Source of the DNA: Litorivita sp040371945
GTDB taxonomy: Bacteria; Pseudomonadota; Alphaproteobacteria; Rhodobacterales; Rhodobacteraceae
DNA length: 64,000 nt
NCBI RefSeq assembly: GCF_040371945.1
Contig: NZ_BAABWS010000001.1
Span: 1,116,001-1,180,000, forward strand
Direction of reading: 5' to 3'
Of the stretch, positions 39,551 to 48,125 are shown in pieces (within the stretch, counting starts at the first letter, position 1; the number at the start of each line of letters is the position of its first letter). The translations under genes and the position numbers were made by a program. The notes below the pieces were generated by a model. It worked only from the letters and a program-made list of their open reading frames with translations, did no database searches and was not told the origin of the DNA.

Positions 39551-41355
39551 CAGAAAGTCCGCGCTTTGGGCGCGATTTTCTTGAGGCTGATGCCGCCTTC
39601 ATCCTCTGTGGTCAAAGGATCCTTGACCACGGGGCGATAGCTCAGATCGACCTTGTTGCCATCAACGCGGCTGATCGTGTGCACGCGCCATTTCTCGTCG
39701 TCGCGGGCGGCGAAATCCTCATGCGCATGGGCGCCGCGGCTTTCTTCGCGCGCTTCGGCACCGACGATGGTGGCCAAAGCGTTGGGCATCAGGTTGGTCA
39801 GCTCCAACGTTTCCATCAGGTCCGAGTTCCACACGAGGCTGCGGTCCGTGACCTTCAGATCGCCCAGCTTGCCCGCAATCGCGGTCATCTTCTCAACGCC
39901 TTCTTTCATGGTCTTGGCGGTGCGGAACACCGCCGCATCCGCTTGCATCGTGCGCTGCATCTCGAGGCGCAATTCCGCCGTGGGCGTGCCGCCCGAAGCA
40001 TTGCGCAGCCCGTCGAAACGGTCAAAGGCGCTGTCGATCGAGGCTTGGTTGAGCACGGGGTTCGCGCCCTCGGCGTCCACCACCTTGCCGGCGCGGATCG
40101 CGGCGGCACGGCCAAAGACCACCAGATCGATGAGCGAGTTCGAACCCAAACGGTTGGCCCCATGCACCGAGGCACAGCCCGCCTCGCCCACAGCCATCAG
40201 ACCCGGCACAACGGCATTGGGATCCTTGGCCGTCGGGTTCAACACCTCGCCCCAATAGTTGGTCGGGATACCGCCCATGTTGTAATGCACCGTCGGCAAA
40301 ACCGGAATCGGCTCTTTGGTGACATCGACACCGGCGAAAATCTTGGCGCTTTCCGAAATCCCCGGAAGACGTTCGGCCAAGGCTTCGGCAGGCAGGTGCG
40401 ACAGGTTCAGGTGGATGTGATCGCCATGTTCGCCCACACCGCGGCCTTCGCGGATTTCCATCGTCATCGAACGCGAGACGTAATCGCGCGGCGCGAGGTC
40501 TTTATATTGGGGCGCGTAACGCTCCATGAACCGCTCGCCTTCGGAGTTGGTCAGATACCCGCCCTCGCCGCGCGCGCCCTCGGTGATCAAACAGCCCGAG
40601 CCATAGATGCCGGTCGGGTGGAACTGCACGAACTCCATATCCTGAAGCGCAAGACCCGCGCGCGCCACCATACCGCCGCCGTCACCGGTGCAGGTATGGG
40701 CCGAGGTGGCCGAGAAATAGGCGCGGCCATAGCCGCCCGTGGCCAGAACCACCATCTTGGCGTTAAAGATGTGGAAGGTGCCGTCATCAAGCTTCCAGCA
40801 CACCACGCCTTGGCACACGCCATCATCGGACATGATCAGATCGACGGCGAAATATTCGACATAGAATTCGGCGTTGTTCTTGAGCGATTGCCCGTAAAGC
40901 GTATGCAAAATCGCATGGCCGGTCCGGTCGGCGGCGGCGCAGGTACGCTGCACCGCGGGACCATCGCCGAATTCGGTGGTGTGACCGCCAAAGGGACGCT
41001 GGTAGATTTTGCCCTCTTCGGTGCGCGAGAACGGCACGCCGTAATGCTCCAGCTCGTAAACCGCCTTGGGCGCTTCGCGGGCGAGATATTCCATCGCATC
41101 CGTATCGCCGAGCCAGTCCGAGCCCTTGACCGTGTCATACATATGCCACTGCCAGTTGTCCGGCCCCATGTTGGACAGCGAGGCGGCAATCCCGCCCTGC
41201 GCGGCCACGGTGTGCGAACGGGTCGGGAAAACCTTGGTCACGCAAGCGGTGCGCAACCCCTGTTCGGCCATGCCGAGCGTCGCACGCAAACCGGCCCCGC
41301 CGGCGCCAACGACAACCACGTCATATTCGTGCGTTTCGTATTCATAAGCAGCCAT
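39550..41355 (-). CDS. sdhA: Succinate dehydrogenase flavoprotein subunit
   Basis: A 601-residue catalytic subunit oxidising succinate to fumarate. The FAD-binding start is YDVVVVGAGGAGLRATLGMA. The covalent-FAD histidine is in RSHTVAAQGG, and the active-site region has HPTGIYGSGCLITEGARGEG and HGANRLGSNSL. I start at MAAYEYETHEYD (41355), which matches the family; an upstream in-frame ATG at 41421 would overlap sdhD. It lies 16 bases after sdhD and is immediately followed by the overlapping lipoprotein gene. Confidence 0.97.
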   Translation of the reverse strand: MAAYEYETHEYDVVVVGAGGAGLRATLGMAEQGLRTACVTKVFPTRSHTVAAQGGIAASLSNMGPDNWQWHMYDTVKGSDWLGDTDAMEYLAREAPKAVYELEHYGVPFSRTEEGKIYQRPFGGHTTEFGDGPAVQRTCAAADRTGHAILHTLYGQSLKNNAEFYVEYFAVDLIMSDDGVCQGVVCWKLDDGTFHIFNAKMVVLATGGYGRAYFSATSAHTCTGDGGGMVARAGLALQDMEFVQFHPTGIYGSGCLITEGARGEGGYLTNSEGERFMERYAPQYKDLAPRDYVSRSMTMEIREGRGVGEHGDHIHLNLSHLPAEALAERLPGISESAKIFAGVDVTKEPIPVLPTVHYNMGGIPTNYWGEVLNPTAKDPNAVVPGLMAVGEAGCASVHGANRLGSNSLIDLVVFGRAAAIRAGKVVDAEGANPVLNQASIDSAFDRFDGLRNASGGTPTAELRLEMQRTMQADAAVFRTAKTMKEGVEKMTAIAGKLGDLKVTDRSLVWNSDLMETLELTNLMPNALATIVGAEAREESRGAHAHEDFAARDDEKWRVHTISRVDGNKVDLSYRPVVKDPLTTEDEGGISLKKIAPKARTF

Positions 41356-41371
41356 TGCTAGAACTCCGGTC

Positions 41372-41743
41372 TTAAAGCGCGATTTTGGCAATGGCGAAAA
41401 CGCCCGTCGCCATCGCAGCATAGGAAATACAGGCGAGCAGGATCAGCGAGATCTTCTGCGCCAAGCCGTGAACATAATCCTCGATCAACACCTGCGCGCC
41501 GTCGTTGAAATGTTTGAAGCCCACGATAAAGGTCAGCGCCGCAACAATCGCGGGGAACGGTCGGCTGTAATAGGCCATGACCTCTTCATAGGTGCCGCCC
41601 AAGGCGCAACCGAATGTCGCCACGAACAACGGAACCAGCAGCAAAAGCGCCACGGAGGAGACTTTCATCGCCCAAAAATGCGCGGTGCCTGTTTTCGCCG
41701 ATCCCATGCCGACGGCTGTCTTGCGGTCTGTCAGATAACGCAT
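41372..41743 (-). CDS. sdhD: Succinate dehydrogenase membrane anchor subunit
   Basis: A 123-residue membrane anchor with three predicted helices (about 28-50, 58-80 and 95-118). It includes GSAKTGTAHFWAMKVSSVAL near the N-terminus and KHFNDGAQVLIEDYVHGLAQ. The latter contains the His/Asp pattern (VLIEDYVH) associated with quinone and heme contacts in SdhD. With SdhC it anchors complex II and reduces ubiquinone. The assignment is supported by the place between sdhC and sdhA, with a 10-base gap from sdhC. Confidence 0.93.
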   Translation of the reverse strand: MRYLTDRKTAVGMGSAKTGTAHFWAMKVSSVALLLLVPLFVATFGCALGGTYEEVMAYYSRPFPAIVAALTFIVGFKHFNDGAQVLIEDYVHGLAQKISLILLACISYAAMATGVFAIAKIAL

Positions 41744-41753
41744 GATCGCCCCC

Positions 41754-42137
41754 TTACAAAATCACGACGGTCAAAGCCGTCAAAACAACAGAGCCGATCA
41801 AAACCGCATAGCCCATTTTATAGGCGGTCGGCAGGTCAAGCCCGATGGCATTGTCCCAGATCAGATGCCGCAAACCGGCGAGCGTGTGATACCACAGCCC
41901 CAGAACCGAGAAGAACATGACCAGATCGCCGAACCAGCTTGTGATCACGCCATTGGCGACGTTGAAATACTCTTCGGATGTTGCCGCCGCCAAGAACCAC
42001 CAAACGACCAAAAGCGCCGAGATCAACAGCGCATTGCCGGTGATCCGCGTCAAAATGGACGTGATGGATGTCAGCTGGGGGCGATAAATCGAAAGATGCG
42101 GCGAGAGCGGGCGGTTGCCACGATTCACATCGGCCAT
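41754..42137 (-). CDS. sdhC: Succinate dehydrogenase cytochrome b556 subunit
   Basis: A 127-residue membrane subunit of complex II. The signature RPLSPHLSIYRPQLTSITSI is near the N-terminus, and the heme-ligand region GLWYHTLAGLRHLIWD lies near residues 77-92. Three membrane helices are predicted. I start at MADVNRGNRPL (42137), after an AAGGA ribosome site; a longer in-frame ATG adds 13 residues. It is the first gene of the operon. Paired TGTGATCACA palindromes lie 121-151 bases upstream and also occur at sucC. Confidence 0.95.
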   Translation of the reverse strand: MADVNRGNRPLSPHLSIYRPQLTSITSILTRITGNALLISALLVVWWFLAAATSEEYFNVANGVITSWFGDLVMFFSVLGLWYHTLAGLRHLIWDNAIGLDLPTAYKMGYAVLIGSVVLTALTVVIL

Positions 42138-42257
42138 ATCAAATCCTTTCAGGGTTCCCTTGCTGCCCTCTGTCATAGCGTTTTTTTACGCCGTGTCACC
42201 TATGAGGCGCATGTCGAGACACAGAAAATGCTGCAAAGGCAAAGATTTTGGGCGCCG

Positions 42258-42288
42258 TGTGATCACAGAGAATAAAAGTGTGATCACA
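42258..42288 (-). promoter_or_regulatory. Paired TGTGATCACA palindromes upstream of sdhC
   Basis: Perfect 10-bp palindromes at 42258-42267 and 42279-42288, centres 21 bp apart. Read toward sdhC the distal site is flanked as TTAATTTGTGATCACAC, exactly as at sucC. The 42138-42430 gap holds this control region and, further right, the 3' dyad of the mch operon. Confidence 0.75.
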
Positions 42289-42346
42289 AATTAACAAAGC
42301 GTGACCTCCCGCGCCGCACCGCCAAGGCGCTTCGCGCGACTCTTAT

Positions 42347-42425
42347 GCCTTCGGCGAGGATATTTGACGAACCTGCAAAGCAGGGCGCTTGATTTGCAGG
42401 TTCTCCAAATATCCCCGCCGGAGGC
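42347..42425. repeat. Long imperfect dyad (REP-like) after the mch operon
   Basis: Two 33-nt arms (42347-42379 and 42393-42425) flank a 13-nt loop and pair with only three mismatches and one GU. The inner GAACCTGCAAA/TTTGCAGGTTC is perfect, with outer GGATATTTG/CAAATATCC. It lies 6 bases after the mch stop and probably ends transcription from the mch side. The outer GCCTTCGGCG...CGCCGGAGGC bases resemble intergenic repeats common in Rhodobacteraceae. Confidence 0.7.
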
Positions 42426-42430
42426 AGAGA

Positions 42431-43462
42431 TCACATCGGCATCAAGGCCCAATAGTCGAGGTCGAGCAGAACCTCGGGCAGATATTTGCCATCCTCACCC
42501 TTGAGCGCAAAAGGCGCGCTGCCCGAGGTTGCCACAAGCCGCAAGCGGATCGCCCCGACACCAGGCGCAGAGGTTTCGCGCTTGTCGAGCACTTCGGACC
42601 ACGCTTTGACGGTCAGACCGCTAAAGCACGGGTTGGCATGGGCGCCGCCGTTCAGGCCCACGATCATCTGCGCATTGGCCAGACCGTTGAACGACAGGGC
42701 GCGCGCCATCGAAATCACATGACCGCCATAGATCAGGCGCTGCCCGTCGGGGCGGAAGGTCGCGTCGAAATGCACTTTGGCGGTGTTTTGCCACAGGCGC
42801 GTGGCGATCATATGTTCAGCCTCTTCGATGGTGACGCCGTCGACGTGGTCGATCTGCTCGCCCACCTCGTAATCGCCCCACCGATGCGCCTCGCCCGCGA
42901 GGGTGAAGTCATAATTGGTGAAATCCAGCCCCGCAGGGATCGCCAGATCCTCGACCGCCAGAACCTTGGACAAGTCGGGCACCACGGTTTCGGGCGCGGG
43001 CGCATCGAGGTTGTTTTTGCGCACCATGACCCAGCGCACATAGTCCATCACCACTTCATCGCGCTGGTTGAGGCCGCGGGTGCGCACATAGACCACGCCG
43101 GTTTTACCGTTGGAATTTTGTTTGAGGCCAATCACTTCGGAGGTCGAGCGCAGCGTATCGCCCGCATAGACCGGCAAGAGCCAGCGCCCCTCGGCATAGC
43201 CAAGATTGGCCACCGCATTGAGCGAGACATCCGGCACGGTTTTGCCAAAGACCACATGGAAGGCCGCCAGATCATCGATCGGCGAAGCGGGCAGGCCGCT
43301 GGCGCGGGCGAATTCGTCCGAGGAATAGAGCGCATGGCGCGCCGGATAAAGCGCATGATAAAGCGCGCGCTCGCCCCCCGAAACGGTGCGCGGCACCGCA
43401 TGTTCGATCACATCGCCAAGTGTGTAATCCTCGAAAAAACGACCGGCATTCGTCTTGGCCAT
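42431..43462 (-). CDS. mch: Mesaconyl-CoA hydratase (MaoC-type, EMCP)
   Basis: A 343-residue double hot-dog (MaoC-like) hydratase that converts mesaconyl-CoA to beta-methylmalyl-CoA. The N-terminal half has FFEDYTLGDVIEHAVPRTVS, SSDEFARASGLPASPIDDLA and YAGDTLRSTSEVIG. The C-terminal half has LIYGGHVISMARALSFNGLA and GGAHANPCFSG. Length and motifs match Rhodobacter sphaeroides Mch. It overlaps the DUF1737 stop by one base (TAATG) and is the last gene of mcl2-nnrU-DUF1737-mch, ending in the long dyad. Confidence 0.95.
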   Translation of the reverse strand: MAKTNAGRFFEDYTLGDVIEHAVPRTVSGGERALYHALYPARHALYSSDEFARASGLPASPIDDLAAFHVVFGKTVPDVSLNAVANLGYAEGRWLLPVYAGDTLRSTSEVIGLKQNSNGKTGVVYVRTRGLNQRDEVVMDYVRWVMVRKNNLDAPAPETVVPDLSKVLAVEDLAIPAGLDFTNYDFTLAGEAHRWGDYEVGEQIDHVDGVTIEEAEHMIATRLWQNTAKVHFDATFRPDGQRLIYGGHVISMARALSFNGLANAQMIVGLNGGAHANPCFSGLTVKAWSEVLDKRETSAPGVGAIRLRLVATSGSAPFALKGEDGKYLPEVLLDLDYWALMPM

Positions 43463-43668
43463 TATTGCTCTCCTAGTTTCATATCGGGGGTATAGGGCGC
43501 ATCGACGGTCTTTATGACCGCTTGGGCGCAGCGCATCACGCCGCGCGCGGCATCAAAGGCATAGCTCGGATCGCCATAGAGCACCCAGCCCTTGCCCAGC
43601 GCTTCGCTGACCTTATGGCAAAAGGCCGATGTGTCATCCTCGGTCAGCAGGCGGTAAATATCTGGCAT
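43462..43668 (-). CDS. DUF1737 small protein
   Basis: A 68-residue protein with the DUF1737 pattern: YRLLTEDDTSAFCHKVSEAL, then GWVLYGDPSYAFD and the final QAVIKTVDAPYTPDMKLGEQ-like tail (read as AVIKTVDAPYTPDMKLG). The family has no known activity; the GWxLxGxP element is its hallmark. It sits between nnrU and mch with a one-base overlap to mch, so it is tied to EMCP expression. Its role there is unknown. Confidence 0.85.
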   Translation of the reverse strand: MPDIYRLLTEDDTSAFCHKVSEALGKGWVLYGDPSYAFDAARGVMRCAQAVIKTVDAPYTPDMKLGEQ

Positions 43669-43694
43669 CTTGGAAAAACCTTATCAGGCAGGGG

Positions 43695-44249
43695 TCAGGC
43701 GAAAGGCGAATAGCCAAGCCACGAATGGATGGCGACAATCACCGCATAGGCGACCAGCGTCGCCAAAACGGTGATGATATCGCGTTTGGCGGGGCCGGCC
43801 TCTTTGGGCACGAAATCGCCGCTGCGGTTGATCAAGATCACCGAAACCACGGCCCAGAACAACATGCCGCCGAACAGCAAGACCGAGGCCAGATCGCCAT
43901 TCACCAGCAAATGCGCCACGGCCCATGTTTTGACCGCATAGAGCTGTGGATGTTTGATTTTCGCACGCAGGGCGCCTTTGGATTCGGAGACGGCAAAAAG
44001 GAACACCGCCAAGAGCATCAGCAGGTTGTTGATCGGGGTGAAAACCGCGGGCGGATACCACAGATCGATCTGCGGCGCGCCGCGAAAGCCGATGATCATC
44101 AAGGCCAGCGAGGCAAAAAGCGCCAGCGCGATGATCCCGCGCCCGCGTTTCTCGCCCATGCTGGCGCGCAGGTCCGGCGCGAGCCGTTTGAGCAAATGCG
44201 CGCCGATCCAGATCGCAATTCCGAGAACGAGTAAAGTCATGGCTGTCAT
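43695..44249 (-). CDS. NnrU family membrane protein
   Basis: A 184-residue polytopic protein of the NnrU family. It shows WIGAHLLKRLAPDLRASMGE near the N-terminus and KHPQLYAVKTWAVAHLLVNG in the middle, the latter containing the conserved His residues. At least five membrane helices are visible. NnrU was named from nitrite/nitric oxide reduction clusters, but many homologues, like this one, sit elsewhere and have no proven role. It lies between mcl2 (70 bases away, with a hairpin) and the DUF1737 gene. Confidence 0.88.
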   Translation of the reverse strand: MTAMTLLVLGIAIWIGAHLLKRLAPDLRASMGEKRGRGIIALALFASLALMIIGFRGAPQIDLWYPPAVFTPINNLLMLLAVFLFAVSESKGALRAKIKHPQLYAVKTWAVAHLLVNGDLASVLLFGGMLFWAVVSVILINRSGDFVPKEAGPAKRDIITVLATLVAYAVIVAIHSWLGYSPFA

Positions 44250-44263
44250 CCCTGTTGCTGGGC

Positions 44264-44289
44264 GGGCGCCTTGGTGTCTTCAGGCGCCC
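44264..44289 (-). other. Intergenic hairpin between mcl2 and nnrU
   Basis: An 8-bp perfect stem (GGGCGCCT at 44264-44271 with 44282-44289, 10-nt loop), no U-tract. A likely intercistronic processing or attenuation hairpin. Confidence 0.4.
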
Positions 44290-44319
44290 TGCCTGTCCAT
44301 TGTCGCCGTCAGGGTGCGC

Positions 44320-45177
44320 CTATTCGCCCAGCGCGGCAATAGCCTCGGCCTTGGCCAACAGCTTTTTTGCGGTCTCGACATGCAGGTTTTCGACGATTTT
44401 CCCGTCCACAACCGCAACGCCCTGCCCCGTCGCCTCGACCTCCTCAAGCGCGGCAATCTGGCGGCGGGCAAGGTCGATCTCGGCCTCGGAGGGGGCAAAA
44501 GCCGCATTGGTGACGGCAACCTGCGCGGGGTGGATCAAGGTTTTGCCATCATAGCCCAGATCGCGGCCCTGATCGCATTCGAGCTTGAGACCCTCTTCAT
44601 CCTTATACTGGTTATAGACGCCGTCGATCGCGATGACGTTATGGGCACGGGCCGCCAGAAGGATTTGTTGCAGCGCCATCATCATCGGCAAACGGTCGGC
44701 GCGCGCGCGGCAGTTCAGCTCTTTGGCCAGATCATTGGTGCCCGCGACAAATCCGGTCAATTGCGGATGCGCGGCCACTTCGAGCGCGTTCAAAATGCCC
44801 AAAGGCGTTTCCATCATCGCCCAGATGGCTTTGCCATTGCCCAAAAGATCGCTGAGCGCGTTGATATCGGCGACGCTGTTGACCTTGGGCAAAAGGAAGG
44901 CGTCGACATCGCAATCTTTCAGCGCGGCAACATCGCCCGCGCCCCATTCGGTATCAAGCCCGTTGATGCGGATGATCTTGGCACGGCCCCCATAGCCGCC
45001 CTGATCGAGCGCGGCTTTGAGCGTGGCGCGCGCCTCGACCTTGGCCTCGGGCGTCACCGCGTCCTCAAGGTCAAAGATGATCGCATCCACAGGCAAGCCG
45101 CGTGCTTTGTCCAATGCGCGGTCCTTGGAGCCGGGGATATACAACACGGAACGGTAGGGGCGGTCGGTCTGGTCCAT
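44320..45177 (-). CDS. mcl2: (3S)-Malyl-CoA thioesterase / malyl-CoA lyase homologue (Mcl2-type)
   Basis: A 285-residue HpcH/HpaI (CitE-like) protein. It has YRSVLYIPGSKDRALDKARG near the start and IIFDLEDAVTPEAKVEAR with the metal-binding Glu/Asp. VNSVADINALSD and WAMMETPLGILNALE carry the second metal ligand. At 285 residues and next to mch it matches Rhodobacter sphaeroides Mcl2, which hydrolyses (3S)-malyl-CoA to malate, rather than the longer Mcl1 lyase (about 318). The start at 45177 fits the family; upstream in-frame sequence is not homologous. EMCP-type motifs lie upstream. Confidence 0.88.
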   Translation of the reverse strand: MDQTDRPYRSVLYIPGSKDRALDKARGLPVDAIIFDLEDAVTPEAKVEARATLKAALDQGGYGGRAKIIRINGLDTEWGAGDVAALKDCDVDAFLLPKVNSVADINALSDLLGNGKAIWAMMETPLGILNALEVAAHPQLTGFVAGTNDLAKELNCRARADRLPMMMALQQILLAARAHNVIAIDGVYNQYKDEEGLKLECDQGRDLGYDGKTLIHPAQVAVTNAAFAPSEAEIDLARRQIAALEEVEATGQGVAVVDGKIVENLHVETAKKLLAKAEAIAALGE

Positions 45178-45198
45178 TTTAACTCTCCGGTAATAATG

Positions 45199-45258
45199 TT
45201 GCGCTGCAAGTGGCACTTTTTTGCACAAATGTTCAAGTGGATTTGCGCCGCAATGCAG
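45199..45258 (-). promoter_or_regulatory. EMCP-type motifs upstream of mcl2
   Basis: Read toward mcl2, CTGCATTGCGGC at 45247-45258 equals the ccr motif over 12 bases (14 with the preceding TT). TTGCGCTGCAA at 45199-45209 matches the TGCRNYGCA core described for PhaR. The rest of the 373-base gap (45178-45550) shows nothing else I recognise. Confidence 0.6.
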
Positions 45259-45550
45259 AAAAAACGCTGCGAGACAAGGCAAGTCGGGCGCGATGGCCAC
45301 CCAAAATGCCTACAATTCGACGGAACGGGCGGCGGATTAACCTTAACTTCAGGGCCAAGGCGCACCTTTATCCCATGCGCCGGATGAAAGAGCGGGGCCA
45401 AGCCCAAAGCCGCCACTGACCGCCTCAGACCGCAAAGAGGCAACCTGCGCAAGATGAAACACCGGAAGCCAAACCGGCCGCACAGGCGTGGAGCCTTGAA
45501 CAGATGCGGCCCCCCAAGAGCGGTTTCCCCATTGAGCAAAGGTTAACGCG

Positions 45551-45862
45551 ATGAAACTGCTTTTTAAGAGCCTTCCCCTCCTGATCGCCGCGCTTGCGGC
45601 CAATGGCGCCGCCGCGCAGACACGGCAAAACTGCGGCCCGCGCGATGTCGTCGTGGAACGGCTGGCCTCGGGATATGGCGAGACGCGCCAATCCATCGGC
45701 CTTGGCGCCAACAACCAAGTGGTCGAGGTTTTCGCCTCGGACGAAAGCGGCACATGGACCATCACGGTCACCATGCCCTCGGGCATGACCTGCCTTGTCG
45801 CCTCCGGTCAGGCCTTTGAGGAACTGGCCGAGGCCCTGCCCGCCGAGGGCAATGACGCCTGA
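45551..45862 (+). CDS. Small hypothetical exported protein
   Basis: Not recognised. A 103-residue protein with a signal peptide (MKLLFKSLPLLIAALAANGA, then AAQTRQ) and a short periplasmic body. The body has two cysteines, QNCGPRD and MTCLVASG, and ends in an acidic tail. Proteins of this size with a NCGPRD...MTCLVA(S/A)G pattern seem widespread in Rhodobacteraceae (recollection, not checked). It stands alone, divergent from mcl2, and is followed by a 13-base tandem repeat (45867-45891) and a terminator. Confidence 0.75.
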   Translation: MKLLFKSLPLLIAALAANGAAAQTRQNCGPRDVVVERLASGYGETRQSIGLGANNQVVEVFASDESGTWTITVTMPSGMTCLVASGQAFEELAEALPAEGNDA

Positions 45863-45901
45863 AGACACTGGCCAAACCTACTGGCCAAACCCAAGACCCC
45901 G

Positions 45902-45929
45902 AAGGCGCGCCAGAGATGGCGCGCTTTTT
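45902..45929 (+). terminator. Rho-independent terminator of the small exported-protein gene
   Basis: A stem of GCGCGCC/GGCGCGC (45905-45911, 45918-45924), extended by one GU and two AU pairs, then five T at 45925-45929. Confidence 0.8.
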
Positions 45930-45957
45930 GTATCTGCACGGGCGCCCCGCGCGCGGC

Positions 45958-46710
45958 TCAGGTCAACGCATCGAAAATCAATTTGCCGCCCGTCGCCAGC
46001 AGCAGCACATAGGTCAGCGCGAAAAACGTCTCTTTGGAGACCATATAATGCAGCCGCACCCCGATCCATGTGCCCAGAACCGCCACAGGGGCCAAGATCA
46101 CATCGGCCAAAAGGCTGTTGAGCGTGAAGATGCCCAAAAACCCGTAAGGCAGCATCTTGAGCGCGTTGATCACCGTAAAGACGAGGACCGTGGTGCCTTG
46201 GAACGCGGTTTTTTCCAAGGGCCGCGTCAGCAGATAGACCGCCGCCGGCGGCCCGCCCGCATGGCTGACAAAGCTTGAAAACCCCGCGACCACCCCCGCC
46301 GTGATCCCGCCCGCCGCTCCCATGGGCCGCGCGCCGAATTTCAGCCCCGCCTTGAGCGCCCATTGCCACAGCACAAAACCGACCGAGATCGCCCCGATCA
46401 ACAGCCGCACGCCATCGGCGCTCACCGCCGCATAGAACAGCGCGCCAAGCCCCACGCCGGGCAAGGCGCCGAGGACCAGACGGCGCGCATCCACGGGCGA
46501 CCAGCGTCGCCAATAGGCCCGCATACCCGCCGCATCCATCACCATGAGCAGCGGCAACATCAGCCCCAAAGCCGCCCCCGGTTCCAGCACCAGCGCCAGA
46601 ATCGTCGAGGCCGCAAAGGCCGCGCCAGAGCCAAAGCCGCCCTTGGAGATGCCCGCAAAGAGCACCGCAGGCAGGGCCACGGCAAAAAAGCTGAGCGAGA
46701 AGTCGATCAC
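45958..46710 (-). CDS. Sulfite exporter TauE/SafE family protein (second copy)
   Basis: A 250-residue polytopic TauE/SafE protein. The first repeat reads LFAGISKGGFGSGAAFAAST and the second AGVVAGFSSFVSHAGGPPAA, the two glycine-rich loops of the family, separated by charged residues. It is shorter than the copy at 23992 (304 residues) and has no TIGR02186-type partner, so it probably carries a different anion. It is transcribed toward the small exported-protein gene and divergent from mdh. Confidence 0.9.
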   Translation of the reverse strand: MIDFSLSFFAVALPAVLFAGISKGGFGSGAAFAASTILALVLEPGAALGLMLPLLMVMDAAGMRAYWRRWSPVDARRLVLGALPGVGLGALFYAAVSADGVRLLIGAISVGFVLWQWALKAGLKFGARPMGAAGGITAGVVAGFSSFVSHAGGPPAAVYLLTRPLEKTAFQGTTVLVFTVINALKMLPYGFLGIFTLNSLLADVILAPVAVLGTWIGVRLHYMVSKETFFALTYVLLLATGGKLIFDALT

Positions 46711-46869
46711 CGGCGCGGCCCCTTAAATCCTTGTGTCTTTTGGACTTTACGCCGATTTTGCGCCGCCGCAACCGCCCATTTCCCCGCCCCGCCGCAGCGC
46801 AGCACCCTTGCGCGAGCGCGATTTCCGCACTACCCCATGCGCGATTTCAAACGGACCGGAGATAAATCC

Positions 46870-47832
<963 letters not shown>

Positions 47833-47859
47833 ACCCGCGCCGATCGTATCATGAGACCG

Positions 47860-47889
47860 AAAGGCGCTCCCTCGCGGGGGCGCCTTTTC
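47860..47889 (+). terminator. Rho-independent terminator of mdh
   Basis: AAAGGCGC (47860-47867) pairs with GCGCCTTT (47880-47887), with inner CC/GG pairs, followed by TTC. It lies 28 bases after the mdh stop. Confidence 0.8.
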
Positions 47890-47987
47890 ATTTGAGGCCC
47901 CGCATCGCGCTGCGCGGCCCGATGGCAGGGCCTTTGAGTCGCCGTGATCCTCGCGAAACCTGCCTCATTCTTAAGCATCTCTTAATT

Positions 47988-48018
47988 TGTGATCACACGC
48001 TTAAAACCTGTGATCACA
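47988..48018 (+). promoter_or_regulatory. Paired TGTGATCACA palindromes upstream of sucC
   Basis: Perfect palindromes at 47988-47997 and 48009-48018, centres 21 bp apart, 108-138 bases before the sucC ATG. The distal flank TTAATTTGTGATCACAC is identical to that of sdhC. A GntR-type activator such as AkgR, described for TCA genes in Rhodobacter sphaeroides, is a candidate (inference). Confidence 0.75.
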
Positions 48019-48125
48019 AATCACAGAAAACACCCCGAAATCGCGCCTTTAACCAAAAAATCCCTTAAACGGGGCGTAACCTTATGCCTATACCGATTGC
48101 AATCGTAGCAACACGGGACAGTCTG

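Noticed and set aside
45867..45891. ACTGGCCAAACC repeated twice at a 13-base period
   Set aside because: Only two copies, just after a stop codon and before a terminator; no mobile-element or regulatory context, so it is probably a chance duplication.
47988..48018. Reading the TGTGATCACA pairs as CRP/FNR sites
   Set aside because: CRP-type sites need a 6-bp (FNR 4-bp) gap between TGTGA/TTGAT halves; here the halves are contiguous, which fits a GntR-type palindrome better.
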